Assembly: GCA_964537505.1 (NCBI GenBank)
Contig: CAZICK010000022.1
Span: 1-46,319, forward strand
Reading direction: 5' to 3'
Origin: DAINBT01 sp036732785
Lineage (GTDB): Bacteria; Planctomycetota; Phycisphaerae; Sedimentisphaerales; SM23-30
Length of the DNA: 46,319 bases
Both the position numbers and the translations under genes were made by a program. The notes below the pieces were generated by a model. It was not told the origin of the DNA. It saw only the letters and a list, made by a program, of their open reading frames with translations, and made no database searches. This document shows, piece after piece, positions 1-7,859 of this stretch; within the stretch, counting starts at the first letter, position 1; each line of letters starts with the position of its first letter.

Positions 1-24
1 ATCTTGCCTAATCGTTATAATCGT

Positions 25-112
25 TACGCAAAAATAAGCACTTACATCAATTCCAGCAACGTAAAATAAGCACTTACAACAATTCCCCGCTACGCAAAAT
101 AAGCACTTACAA
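25..112. repeat. Three imperfect direct repeats, ~33-bp period
   Basis: A core reading ACGyAAAATAAGCACTTACA occurs three times, with the AATAAG element starting at 33, 65 and 98, so the spacing is 32 and 33 bases. The linkers also resemble each other (CAATTCC followed by GC and ACG). The repeats lie upstream of kdsC and continue to within a few bases of the window edge, so the array may extend outside. No coding potential is seen here. Confidence 0.75.
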
Positions 113-205
113 ACGCACATTTCCTCCCACCTCACACCTGCTCTGACCTTTGGTTTCTGACTCGATCCGCACCCGCACCATGCACAGAACGAGTCGTCAA
201 AAAGC

Positions 206-234
206 TTGTATGTTCGGGGCAAAGGTGGTATTTT
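206..234 (+). promoter_or_regulatory. Putative sigma70-type promoter for kdsC
   Basis: TTGTAT at 206-211 and TATTTT at 229-234 are separated by exactly 17 bases. The start codon of kdsC is 45 bases further on, with an AGGTG ribosome site at about 270. The match is moderate and rests on sequence only. Confidence 0.4.
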
Positions 235-278
235 ATTGGTGGAATAATGAGTAAACGCCCATAACTATAGGTGAATCA

Positions 279-794
279 ATGGATAACGACAAACCGAATA
301 TTAAGATGTTAGCGATGGATGTCGATGGGGTGCTGACCGACGGAGGCCTGATCATTCATCACAACGGGGATGAATCGAAAAAATTCCACGTACACGACGG
401 CGGCTGGATCCGAATATGGCGACGTTTAGGCCTAAAAACCGCCGTTATTACCGGACGGCAGTGCCCAGCCGTAGCACATCGAATGAAAGACCTGGAGATA
501 GATTTTGTGTACCAAAAGGCGCTCGACAAGCTGGAAGTGTTCGACAAACTGCTGAATGAATCACAGATACCGGCTGAGCAGATCGCCTATATCGGCGATG
601 ATGTGTTTGATATGCCGATAATTCGGCGTGTGGGTTTTTCGGTGGTGGTGGCCGACGGGTTGGACGAACTGAAGCAGGAAGCGGACTACGTTACCACGGC
701 ACGGGGTGGTCAGGGGGCGGTGGCGGAGATGATTCGTTATATGCTCAAACGAATGGGACTATGGGATAAGGCGATGGAACGGTATCGGCGGTAA
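279..794 (+). CDS. kdsC: 3-deoxy-D-manno-octulosonate 8-phosphate phosphatase (KdsC)
   Basis: HAD-superfamily phosphatase that removes phosphate from KDO-8-P in the cytoplasm to give KDO, the first sugar of the lipopolysaccharide inner core. The family signature is clear: MDVDGVLTDG near residues 13-22 supplies the nucleophile and general acid aspartates, VITGR near 57-61 is motif II, and GDDVFDMPII near 106-115 is the acidic motif IV. At 171 residues it is the normal C0-type, capless KdsC length. The start follows an AGGTG site. It is followed by a repeat block and then by an LptC/OstA-like gene, matching the kdsC-lptC order known in other Gram-negative bacteria and supporting a real lipopolysaccharide pathway. 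Confusion with other C0 HAD phosphatases such as the NeuA C-domain is possible but less likely in this context. Confidence 0.9.
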   Translation: MDNDKPNIKMLAMDVDGVLTDGGLIIHHNGDESKKFHVHDGGWIRIWRRLGLKTAVITGRQCPAVAHRMKDLEIDFVYQKALDKLEVFDKLLNESQIPAEQIAYIGDDVFDMPIIRRVGFSVVVADGLDELKQEADYVTTARGGQGAVAEMIRYMLKRMGLWDKAMERYRR

Positions 795-805
795 GAACAA
801 TGAAA

Positions 806-907
806 GCAGCCTTCGACCTCTTGATCATGCTCCATTCGACAGGCTTAGGATAGACGAGGGCAGCCTTCGACCTCTTGATCATGCTCCATTCGACAGGCTT
901 AGGATAG
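806..907. repeat. Two identical 48-bp direct repeats
   Basis: Positions 806-853 and 860-907 are identical over 48 bases, separated by ACGAGG. Each contains TTGATCATGC and ends with CATTCGACAGGCTTAGGATA. The block lies between the kdsC stop and the next gene. The wording resembles the short dispersed TTCGACAGGCT-type repeats seen in many bacterial chromosomes (recollection, not a search). No gene is seen in it. Confidence 0.9.
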
Positions 908-993
908 GCTGAAGTGCTAAACGGATGACGGATGACGGACACTCAAAAAGAGGGTATGATGCCGCCCAAGAAGTACAGTAGGAACGAGGGAGG

Positions 994-3900
994 ATGCGAA
1001 GGAGGGAAGAGAAGGAAGGGTCAGAGGAAGAAATGGGGGCTGAAAGAAGAAGTTTCATGGCGAAACGAATAATTTTGGTATCGGCCACGCTGCTGTGTGT
1101 GATTTTGTGTCTGTTGATCTACCGACAGACTACGCGGGATTTTGCGCCTCCAGTTGAGCGGTTCAATGTTTCCGTCGATGAGCCGTCGCCGTCGAAGCCG
1201 GGCGGCAATGTTGAGATGATAAAGACCGGCGATATTGGGGTGGGTGCTATACAAGGGCCGCGGTACGTGACGCGAGATGAAGATGGCCGGGTCACACGGG
1301 AGTTTGGGTTCTACGAGCGGCTGAGCAGTCTGGAAGGCATTTTCGAGATCAGTAAGCCCTGGGTGAAGTTTCATGGGAAAGATGGGCGCATTATTGTGAT
1401 AACGGCGCCGCTGGGCAGTATGCCTCTTGAGTTTGTGGATGGGCAGTTGCAGGAGCCGGCCAGGGGTTCGCTAAAAGGGGGTGTACGGATAGAAATATAT
1501 GGTCCTTCGGAACAGGGTCCCGGTGAAGCGGTATCGGCAGAGAAAAAGGAACAGTCGGTCGAATATCTGGTTGAACTGGATCAGGTGGATTTCGAGCGGG
1601 AGTTTTCGCAACTGGTCAGCACAGGCCGTGTAACGGTCAGCGGCCGAGATATGAGCGTTGCCGGGAGTAACCTGAGTTTGCAATACGATCAGTTGAACGA
1701 ACGTCTCCAAATGCTGGAGATGGCGCAGCTTGAACAATTGCGACTTAAGGCGTCGGCCAGCAAAAAATCCCCAATGGGCGCCAAGGCGGATGATCTTACA
1801 GAACCCGCAAAGGCGGCTGACGAGAGATCAAAAAAGAAAGACACATACATAATGAGCCTGACCGGAGAGGTAGTTGTCAGGCAGGGGGGAAAAAAATTGA
1901 CCGCCCAGGGGATAGAGATTCAGACGAGTCAGGATTTTTCCCGGTCGGCGCAACCTGAAAAGCCGAAGGAACAAACTGACAGCGGCAAAGCGACCGGTCA
2001 GGCTGAGCAAATCGATTCGACCCAGGAAACGGTTATCACCTGTCAGGGACCACTTTTGATCCGGGCAGTCGAAGAAGGTGTCGCCGCGATGGAACGCGAT
2101 CAACTGGAGTTTATGGCTTATGGGAATCCGGGGGATCCGGTTCAAATATGGGATGAGGATGTGGTTGTGGTGCAGGCTATGCGGGTACGGTACAACAGTC
2201 TGGATAAGATGACAAGACTTCTGGGTCCGGTACGGTTGTCCATTGGACAGGAGCAATACGCCACGGCCGAGCGGGAAGCTGATTTTGATCAGGAAGGCGG
2301 ATTGGTGGCGCTGCGTGGGCCGGGCCAAGTCAATTATGTTTCATCGCAGGGAGACCTGCCGGCCACTATCGATTATCAGGATCAGGTGCTTATAAAGTTT
2401 GCGGGGGACAGCGGCGGAAGTAATTTTTTTATGCCAACCAATGGGCGGGATGAACTGTCGGTGGAATGGATAAGATTTGCCGGTGGGCTGCGGGCGAAAA
2501 GCGAGAACAGTCAAATGGAAGCCAATGGGGTTACGGCACAATTTGTTCTGACCGATGATGGTATGTCGCAGTTGCAAAGCGTGACCGCTCAGGGGCCGGT
2601 CAGGGCGGAAGATCCTAACTGGATAATCGAGGCAAGCGAGGAATTGTATTTATCTTTCGCTGCTAAAGACAGTGGCAAGAAGATTGTCCGACAAGAGCGA
2701 TCCCGTGGTGAAGTTGAAGTTGAAGTTAAAGTTGAAATTGAGGGTGAAGTTAAGGAGAAGGGAGAACTTGATTTGGGTATGGGTGGACTTTTTGGCCGGG
2801 CCGAGCTGGGTGGTGTCGTGGCAACTGGGACGGGCGGCGGAGTTCGCCTGTCGAACAAGCAGCAAAAATATCAACTGGTGGGTGACCGGGCGAGCGGCGA
2901 TATGACGGTGGGTCGTTGGGAGATATGGGGCGAACCGGCGGAAGTGGAACTGGCCCAGCAGGGGCATCTCGAAAGCGAGAATATCCAGTTCGATCTGAAG
3001 GCAGGGGTTTGTACGATACCTGCGGGTGGAAGTATGACAGTTATGAGCGAAACTGATCTGGCTGGTGAGAAACTGGATAAGCCTATGCCGATCAAGATCG
3101 CCTGGGGTGAAAAGGCCGATTACAGCGTCGAAAGTAATGAGATTGTGTTTTATGGGGTGACTGCTGAGTTTGAACAGAAAACTAAAGATTACCAACAGCA
3201 AAGCATACTAACCTGTCCGCGGATGACGGTTATGTTAGTTCGGGAGGCTGAAGCCAGCCAGGCAGACAGGAACCTGTCTGAACTGACAGCCCATGGCCCT
3301 GGTGTGCGGCTGGTCAGCAGGCAATATGGTCTGATTGACGGTGAGTTGCTGGCCAGGATGGAAATGCAGACGGTGCGATTGTGTTTCGATAACAGCAGCG
3401 AGCTTCTTACGGCTGAGGGTGAAGGATGGATCGAAGTTGTCGATTATGGACGGGACCGGCAGGCAGACGACGAAAAAAAGAAAAAATCGCTGGATCAGAT
3501 CATGGCGGGTTCGCTGGGCAGCAACGAAGCAAGCTATACCCTGGTGCAGTTTCTCAAACAGATGGAATTCAACATTGTCACAGAAGAGGCGCAGTTCCAC
3601 AAGGGAGTGGTTTTGCATCGATTGCCGCTGGTTGCGGGGGTCGAAGCGGATCCGCACGGTGATATGAACGTAGCTGGGATGTTCCGCCTGCATTGTGACG
3701 AGCTTGAGGTTGTATCAAACCGAAACGTTCGGGAAAGTACCTCTTCCAGCCAGGGTGAGTTGATCGGCATAGGCGGGCTGAGTTCTTTGCGTGCCCAAGG
3801 CAGGATGTTTTCTGAAACGATTTCGATGGAAGGCGTGCGGCATTTTTTTGCCGGTAAATCGCTGGAATATGTGTATGACGGAAGCGAGAGCGTCATAATT

Positions 3901-4047
3901 GTTCGGGGCAGTGAGGCTGCGCCGGTTCGGTTCGATCAGATGCAGTTGTTGTGGGTCAGATATAATTTGAGCACGGGCGCTTTCGAGGGAGATGCCGTGG
4001 GGCAAAGCGTAGTGCCGAATCGGTTCGAGAAGGACTCGAACCTCTAA
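994..4047 (+). CDS. Giant LptC/OstA-like lipopolysaccharide transport protein
   Basis: Predicted inner-membrane-anchored periplasmic protein of 1017 residues. A single hydrophobic segment (IILVSATLLCVILCLLIY, about residues 24-41) follows a short basic stretch. The rest is a long beta-rich region with recurring OstA-like strands, for example around residue 288 (TGEVVVRQGGKKLTAQGIEI). LptC and LptA are normally under 250 residues, so this would be a greatly extended relative that could span the periplasm; that is an inference. The neighbour kdsC supports a role in lipopolysaccharide export. A charged low-complexity patch of alternating Glu/Val/Lys lies at about residues 571-587. The start is uncertain: ATG codons at 994, 1033 and 1057 are all in frame, and 1033 or 1057 would put the membrane segment closer to the N-terminus. 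Family assignment is by pattern, without a profile search. Confidence 0.7.
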   Translation: MRRREEKEGSEEEMGAERRSFMAKRIILVSATLLCVILCLLIYRQTTRDFAPPVERFNVSVDEPSPSKPGGNVEMIKTGDIGVGAIQGPRYVTRDEDGRVTREFGFYERLSSLEGIFEISKPWVKFHGKDGRIIVITAPLGSMPLEFVDGQLQEPARGSLKGGVRIEIYGPSEQGPGEAVSAEKKEQSVEYLVELDQVDFEREFSQLVSTGRVTVSGRDMSVAGSNLSLQYDQLNERLQMLEMAQLEQLRLKASASKKSPMGAKADDLTEPAKAADERSKKKDTYIMSLTGEVVVRQGGKKLTAQGIEIQTSQDFSRSAQPEKPKEQTDSGKATGQAEQIDSTQETVITCQGPLLIRAVEEGVAAMERDQLEFMAYGNPGDPVQIWDEDVVVVQAMRVRYNSLDKMTRLLGPVRLSIGQEQYATAEREADFDQEGGLVALRGPGQVNYVSSQGDLPATIDYQDQVLIKFAGDSGGSNFFMPTNGRDELSVEWIRFAGGLRAKSENSQMEANGVTAQFVLTDDGMSQLQSVTAQGPVRAEDPNWIIEASEELYLSFAAKDSGKKIVRQERSRGEVEVEVKVEIEGEVKEKGELDLGMGGLFGRAELGGVVATGTGGGVRLSNKQQKYQLVGDRASGDMTVGRWEIWGEPAEVELAQQGHLESENIQFDLKAGVCTIPAGGSMTVMSETDLAGEKLDKPMPIKIAWGEKADYSVESNEIVFYGVTAEFEQKTKDYQQQSILTCPRMTVMLVREAEASQADRNLSELTAHGPGVRLVSRQYGLIDGELLARMEMQTVRLCFDNSSELLTAEGEGWIEVVDYGRDRQADDEKKKKSLDQIMAGSLGSNEASYTLVQFLKQMEFNIVTEEAQFHKGVVLHRLPLVAGVEADPHGDMNVAGMFRLHCDELEVVSNRNVRESTSSSQGELIGIGGLSSLRAQGRMFSETISMEGVRHFFAGKSLEYVYDGSESVIIVRGSEAAPVRFDQMQLLWVRYNLSTGAFEGDAVGQSVVPNRFEKDSNL

Positions 4048-4089
4048 CCTTGGCTCCGGAGAACTTTCTATAGCTTATCAGGTATAATT

Positions 4090-4103
4090 ATACCCATTGG
4101 GTG
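4090..4103. promoter_or_regulatory. Near-palindrome ATACCCA-T-TGGGTG upstream of the secreted protein gene
   Basis: ATACCCATTGGGTG is a nearly perfect 7+1+7 dyad located 24 bases before the ATG at 4127, right after a TATAAT at 4083-4088. The perfect form ATACCCAATGGGTAT recurs at 7709-7723. The placement suits an operator, but a chance or repeat-derived palindrome is equally possible. Confidence 0.35.
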
Positions 4104-4126
4104 CAACATAACGAAAGGATCCAATT

Positions 4127-5005
4127 ATGAAATCCACCGTCGCGGAAAAGGTTTGGTTGATCTGTTTTTCAGCATTGGTTGTATTACACATACCGTACAA
4201 ACCGCTCCACGGACAGGAACAACTCCCGACCAAGCTCAAGGTGCACAAATCATTCATAACCGTTTGGGCCCCTGACGAACAGGGTTTGGTTTACGTCCGC
4301 GGCAACTCCGGCGCTGTGGAAAGCACCAGCCGGGCCACCTTACAGATAATCGATTTGACCGATAACCATAAAATCCCGGCGTTCGTAAACGAAGATGGCG
4401 GCTTCCAGGCCAAAATAAAGGCTGTCGGCGGCGCAAAGATCAAAGTCCTGGCCCGTAATCAACAAGGCAAAAGTTCCTACGGCACTTTCACCGTTCCAAC
4501 CGACCCGAACACGCAGACCGATCCGGACAACCAACCGCAACCCCAGCCTTGCCAGTCCCAGTCTTTGCAACCCCAGCCACAGCCTTTGACAAACCAGCAG
4601 CAACTGATCATCTCCCAACCGTTCCCCAGTTCGCTCACTGATGTTTCGCCGGGTGACGCTGCTGAGTTAGCGGTTATCATCACTGTGGTCAACACCGACA
4701 CCGGCGATATCATAGCCGCCAAACATATCGCCGGACCGACAAGTGCCATCACCGGTCAGACAAAAGTTCTCGAAGCGATTGCGAAAAATATCATCGCCAA
4801 ATGCACCACTATAATAATGCTCGAGTTCAAACGCAGCTTCCCCGGGATAACCAAAACCCCCGAAAAGCCTAAAGATAACATTTCCCCAGACAGCCCATCA
4901 AACTCAAAACCACCACTAACAGCACCACAAAAAAACAAATCATCCAGCCTGGACGGCAATCCAACCGAAACAAATACAAAAACCCACGAAAGACCGCCGC
5001 AATAA
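4127..5005 (+). CDS. Secreted Pro/Gln-rich protein of unknown function
   Basis: 292 residues. The N-terminus has a hydrophobic segment (VWLICFSALVVLHIPY, residues 9-24) followed by LHGQEQ, so it is probably an exported or anchored protein. Residues 35-125 look like a small beta-sandwich domain, with phrases such as ITVWAPDEQGLVYVRG and IKVLARNQQGKSSYG. A Gln/Pro linker follows at about 130-155. A second compact part at about 168-245 contains an AELAVIITVVNTDTGDIIAAKHIAG stretch (quoted in part: AVIITVVNTDTGDI). The tail is Pro/Ser/Lys/Thr-rich. I do not recognise a named family. It lies 79 bases behind the LptC-like gene with a possible promoter in between, and its end abuts two 22-bp repeat units. 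The ribosome site is an AAGGA 10 bases before the ATG. Confidence 0.6.
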   Translation: MKSTVAEKVWLICFSALVVLHIPYKPLHGQEQLPTKLKVHKSFITVWAPDEQGLVYVRGNSGAVESTSRATLQIIDLTDNHKIPAFVNEDGGFQAKIKAVGGAKIKVLARNQQGKSSYGTFTVPTDPNTQTDPDNQPQPQPCQSQSLQPQPQPLTNQQQLIISQPFPSSLTDVSPGDAAELAVIITVVNTDTGDIIAAKHIAGPTSAITGQTKVLEAIAKNIIAKCTTIIMLEFKRSFPGITKTPEKPKDNISPDSPSNSKPPLTAPQKNKSSSLDGNPTETNTKTHERPPQ

Positions 5006-5009
5006 GATT

Positions 5010-5053
5010 GACATCTACTATGTCGGCCGCGAGCATCTACTATGTCTCGGAGC
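5010..5053. repeat. Two 22-bp units related to the 9.1-9.4 kb array
   Basis: Units at 5010-5031 and 5032-5053 sit head to tail with an exact 22-base period, both containing CATCTACTATGTC. Unit one (ending ATGTCGGCCGCG) matches the array unit at 9362-9383 (ending TATATCGGCCGCG), and unit two resembles 9384-9405. They occupy the gap between two convergent genes. Confidence 0.7.
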
Positions 5054-5055
5054 TA

Positions 5056-5874
5056 TCAGCGGCCCTGATCGTAATACCGCATCGCTTGGGGGATAAATGT
5101 TTTTATGTTTCTGATCCTGGTTTCATCCGCTGGGTGGGTGCTTAATAACTCTATGGTGGTTGCGCCTTTCTTTGCGGCAGCCATCCTTTGCCAGAATTCC
5201 ACCGCCACGTTAGGATTGTAACCGGCCATCGCCATAAAAATCAAGCCCAAGCGGTCCGCCTCGGTTTCGTGCGTTCTGCTGAAGGGAAGCGTTACGCCCA
5301 CCTCGGTTCCTATCCCATAAGATTTCATAAACAAATCGCGGGTCTGAGCGGGTTTTGTTTCTAAAGCCTTCGATAAAGCCATGCCTCCCATTTGGACAAT
5401 TAGTCCCTGACTCATTCGTTCAGAACCATGCTTGGCGATAGCATGAGCGATTTCATGCCCCATCACCACAGCCAGGCCCGCTTCATCCTGGACGACGGGC
5501 AGTAACCCGGTATAAACCACAACCTTTCCTCCAGACATGGCCCAGGCATTTACTGACGGATCTTCAATAAGATTGAACTCCCAGCTATATCCTTCTAATG
5601 ACATCTTTTCCTGGGCACTGTATTTTTCCACGGCCTGGCTGATTCTCTGCCCCACACGCTTGACCATTTGAGTTTGCTCGGCATTTGTGCTCGGCTTATT
5701 TTGAGAGATAAATTCACTGTAGGACTGAAAACTCATTGAGTTCATTATCGAGTCAGGAACCAGGTTAAGTTGTTTTCGCCCGGTGAACGGTACTTCTGAG
5801 CAGGAAGACAGCAGGAACACAAAGGCAAATATAGCGACCGTATTAAATTTTTGGATTCTATTCATGGCCTTCAT
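5056..5874 (-). CDS. M48-family zinc metallopeptidase lipoprotein
   Basis: Probable periplasmic zinc endopeptidase of the OMA1/LoiP/BepA-like M48 group. The N-terminus is a lipoprotein signal with lipobox LLSSC, giving an acylated Cys at residue 25. The zinc-binding HExxH motif is seen in VMGHEIAHAIAKHG (residues 138-151). The third ligand glutamate is in RTHETEADRLGLIFM (about residues 201-215). The length of 272 residues fits single-domain periplasmic M48 proteins. Family members usually degrade misfolded outer-membrane proteins or help their assembly; the substrate here is unknown. An alternative ATG three codons in is possible. The gene lies 84 bases downstream of the SYLF lipoprotein gene in the same direction, so the two envelope proteins may share a transcript. 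Confidence 0.88.
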   Translation of the reverse strand: MKAMNRIQKFNTVAIFAFVFLLSSCSEVPFTGRKQLNLVPDSIMNSMSFQSYSEFISQNKPSTNAEQTQMVKRVGQRISQAVEKYSAQEKMSLEGYSWEFNLIEDPSVNAWAMSGGKVVVYTGLLPVVQDEAGLAVVMGHEIAHAIAKHGSERMSQGLIVQMGGMALSKALETKPAQTRDLFMKSYGIGTEVGVTLPFSRTHETEADRLGLIFMAMAGYNPNVAVEFWQRMAAAKKGATTIELLSTHPADETRIRNIKTFIPQAMRYYDQGR

Positions 5875-5958
5875 CCTTCTATAACAATCGTAAGGTTTTA
5901 GTCAAATATCACAAATTCTCCCGATAATCCCCGTTACGAATGATGTCATTGCGAACAA

Positions 5959-6531
5959 TCAGTTGAGGTTTTCATCTTGCCAGTATTTTGTTCCCGCTAC
6001 GGTTGCCTGAAGAGCGAGTCCCGATTCTGTCATAGAATAGACCTCGATATCGGAGCCGATCGCTTCTTCGCCGCTGATTTCTCCGCCTGATTCGCCTGCT
6101 TTTGCCGCGGCATCCGCATGGCCCCCGAATTCCCAGCCGACCTCGGTAAATTTATCGAGGATTTCCCTGGAATGAAAAATTAATACCTGCCTATAGTCCT
6201 TAGCCCCTAATCCAAGGCCGACACCTCCCAATGCCATTTTCATATATGTTCGCTGCCCTGTCAAGTTATCGACAACGGAGCCGTAGCCGCCGCCGGCACT
6301 TACAAATACCAGATTCACATTGGCATTGGCAAAAGTGCCGTAACCGGCTGCATTCTTTATCTTCTTTTCCGCCGCATTAACTTCCTTGTACAGTCTTTCA
6401 AGGGTTTCAGCTTCCATCTTACGAACCAATGCCTGTCTCTCGGCAACGGGAAGCCTGGCACTTGGGCCACAGCCCGACATGAAGGTCACTATTGTGATAA
6501 CAGCGATAATAGATAGAATTGTCTTTTTCAT
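5959..6531 (-). CDS. SYLF/Ysc84-domain lipoprotein
   Basis: 190-residue protein with a signal peptide and lipobox FMSGC (Cys at residue 21), so probably an outer-membrane or periplasmic lipoprotein. The body matches the SYLF (Ysc84, DUF500) lipid-binding fold: GYGTFANANVNLVFVSAGGGYG near residues 64-85 (split here: GYGTFANANVNLVF, then VSAGGGYG) followed by TYMKMALGGVGLGLGAKDYR and the QVLIFHS strand. In eukaryotes this domain binds phosphoinositides; in bacteria the role is unclear. The ATG follows a GGGAGAAC ribosome site. It is upstream of the M48 peptidase gene on the same strand. Confidence 0.85.
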   Translation of the reverse strand: MKKTILSIIAVITIVTFMSGCGPSARLPVAERQALVRKMEAETLERLYKEVNAAEKKIKNAAGYGTFANANVNLVFVSAGGGYGSVVDNLTGQRTYMKMALGGVGLGLGAKDYRQVLIFHSREILDKFTEVGWEFGGHADAAAKAGESGGEISGEEAIGSDIEVYSMTESGLALQATVAGTKYWQDENLN

Positions 6532-6539
6532 CTTTGTTC

Positions 6540-7104
6540 TCCCATTAAACGTTGTTTAATAAAATCCTGTTCCCTAAACAACTGCTTCACAACTCCCCTG
6601 CGTCTGGCCGCGCAGCAGTCCCACGCAGCCCCTTTTCCGCTCGGGCAGACTACTTAACGAATCTTTCATAACCGCCCATTATGGCCAAATAAATGCCCAA
6701 AGCAAATGGAAAAAACAAAAGTGTGGGTCCCGCACCAATCGCCAAATGACAACGGATGCAGGAAGGCAATGGCGGCAGATTGCCGCAGATAATGGGTTAT
6801 CCCCCCAGGAGCGGCCTTGGGCGAGATTTGACTGATTCGGACCTCATCCTCGGTTCTGAAGCTATTGGGCTTTTGGATATAACTGATTGTTATATGGCAG
6901 GTTACGCTGCTGGCCATTCAAGCGTATAGGAATTTGTATTTAACTTACGCTTACATTGGATGGCAGTTGAGGTCGTCCGGTTTGGGCGGGCATGCGCCAA
7001 AGACGGTTCGCCTATTGTCGGGCTAAGAGCGTCTAAATGAAATTTCTATGCGGGAGAACTCAGCGGCAGGTGCGCCGCCAACAGCACCGCACCATAGAAT
7101 GTTT
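6540..7104. other. Gene-free stretch with one dispersed repeat copy
   Basis: About 565 bases without a convincing gene. An 83-codon open frame at 6666-6917 on the minus strand has no ribosome site, no recognisable domain and ordinary composition, and I treat it as spurious. The only structured element is copy A of the dispersed repeat at 6957-6990. Confidence 0.5.
6957..6990 (+). repeat. Dispersed 34-bp repeat, copy A
   Basis: TGGATGGCAGTTGAGGTCGT followed by CCGGTTTGGGCGGG. It matches copy B (7633-7666) at 31 of 34 positions. A shorter relative of its right half is at 8351-8368. The copies flank the Cys-rich gene and the toxin-antitoxin remnant. Confidence 0.8.
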
Positions 7105-7470
7105 TCAGCCACCGCCACACGATGACTTACATCCTCCGTCTTTAGGTGGAACGCAGTCTTCGTCCTGACCGTTGGGAATCCCATCTTCATCGTCATCGGG
7201 GGCGTCTGGATTCGGGCAGCAATCCTGCTTTGGGCAACATTGCTTTGGGCAGTCCTGGTTTGGACCATCGGGGTTTGGGCAACCCGGGTTTGGGCAACCC
7301 TGCTTTGAGCAGTCCTGGTTTGGCCAATCCGGGTTTGGACAATCCGGATTTGGAGTACAGATGCCATCTCCGGGTCCATTGCCTTTACCTGCAAATGTCA
7401 CCGAGTTTAACACTACGCCCGCCACCACCGCCAACGTAACAACCAGTAGTACAATTAGAATCAGCTTCAT
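7105..7470 (-). CDS. Exported Cys/Pro/Asn pentapeptide-repeat protein with calcium-loop tail
   Basis: 121 residues. Residues 1-27 are a signal peptide or anchor (LILIVLLVVTLAVVAGVVL). Residues 38-90 are built from five-residue units of the type C/W/G-P-N-P/Q-D and C-P-K-Q-x. The whole protein carries 13 cysteines, at 38, 44, 54, 59, 64, 74, 78, 79, 84, 85, 106, 114 and 118. The repeat is also visible in the DNA as 15-base units at about 7210-7350. Residues 92-105 (DDDEDGIPNGQDED) look like a thrombospondin type 3/dockerin-like calcium loop. This points to a secreted, disulfide-rich or metal-binding surface protein; function is unknown. There is no obvious operon partner. The tandem repeats make copy-number variation likely. 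Confidence 0.65.
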   Translation of the reverse strand: MKLILIVLLVVTLAVVAGVVLNSVTFAGKGNGPGDGICTPNPDCPNPDWPNQDCSKQGCPNPGCPNPDGPNQDCPKQCCPKQDCCPNPDAPDDDEDGIPNGQDEDCVPPKDGGCKSSCGGG

Positions 7471-7632
7471 GTCAGAATCTCCTAATAAAAAAGTATCTCT
7501 CGCAGCACCTCAGCCGGCTCACACAGCTAGTCAGCTTAAACATTATACCACATCAAATCGCCGAATTCAAGAATTTTCTTGAACCGACTGGTTGGAATAT
7601 TCACTTGCCTATGGTACTGCCAGCCGGTATAG

Positions 7633-7666
7633 TGGATGGCAGTTGAGGTCGTCCAGATTGGGCGGC
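7633..7666 (+). repeat. Dispersed 34-bp repeat, copy B
   Basis: Same orientation as copy A, with three differences in 34 bases. It lies 43 bases before the ATACCCAATGGGTAT palindrome, upstream of the MNT antitoxin gene. Confidence 0.8.
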
Positions 7667-7708
7667 AAATAGTATTAAATATAGTAAGACACACTGCGAT
7701 GGAGTATT

Positions 7709-7723
7709 ATACCCAATGGGTAT
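7709..7723. promoter_or_regulatory. Perfect palindrome ATACCCA-A-TGGGTAT
   Basis: A 7+1+7 perfect dyad in the spacer before the MNT antitoxin gene. The same word, nearly perfect, lies at 4090-4103, and half-sites occur at 8301-8307 and, inverted, at 9955-9962. It could be an operator for a DNA-binding protein or part of a mobile repeat. Confidence 0.4.
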
Positions 7724-7859
7724 GGTAATTCCTGGCAGGGCCAACTGTAAAGGCTTTCAGGATAAGTAAATACAAATAAGAAAACGGAAAAACTCAATCG
7801 TTATGAGTATATATAAGAGATGTGCTGAATTTCTATGAAACGATAAGAGGTAAAAGATA

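Larger units (their letters stand above)
7471..7859. other. Intergenic region with repeat copy B and a perfect palindrome
   Basis: About 390 bases separating the divergent Cys-rich gene and the MNT antitoxin gene. It holds repeat copy B and the dyad at 7709-7723. An AGAGGT ribosome site precedes the antitoxin ATG. No gene is seen. Confidence 0.55.

Noticed and set aside
4022..4042. Perfect 8-bp hairpin at the end of the LptC-like gene as a terminator
   Set aside because: It lies inside the coding region and is not followed by a T tract; only a minor structure.
6666..6917. 83-codon frame on the minus strand
   Set aside because: No ribosome site, no domain and no neighbour logic.
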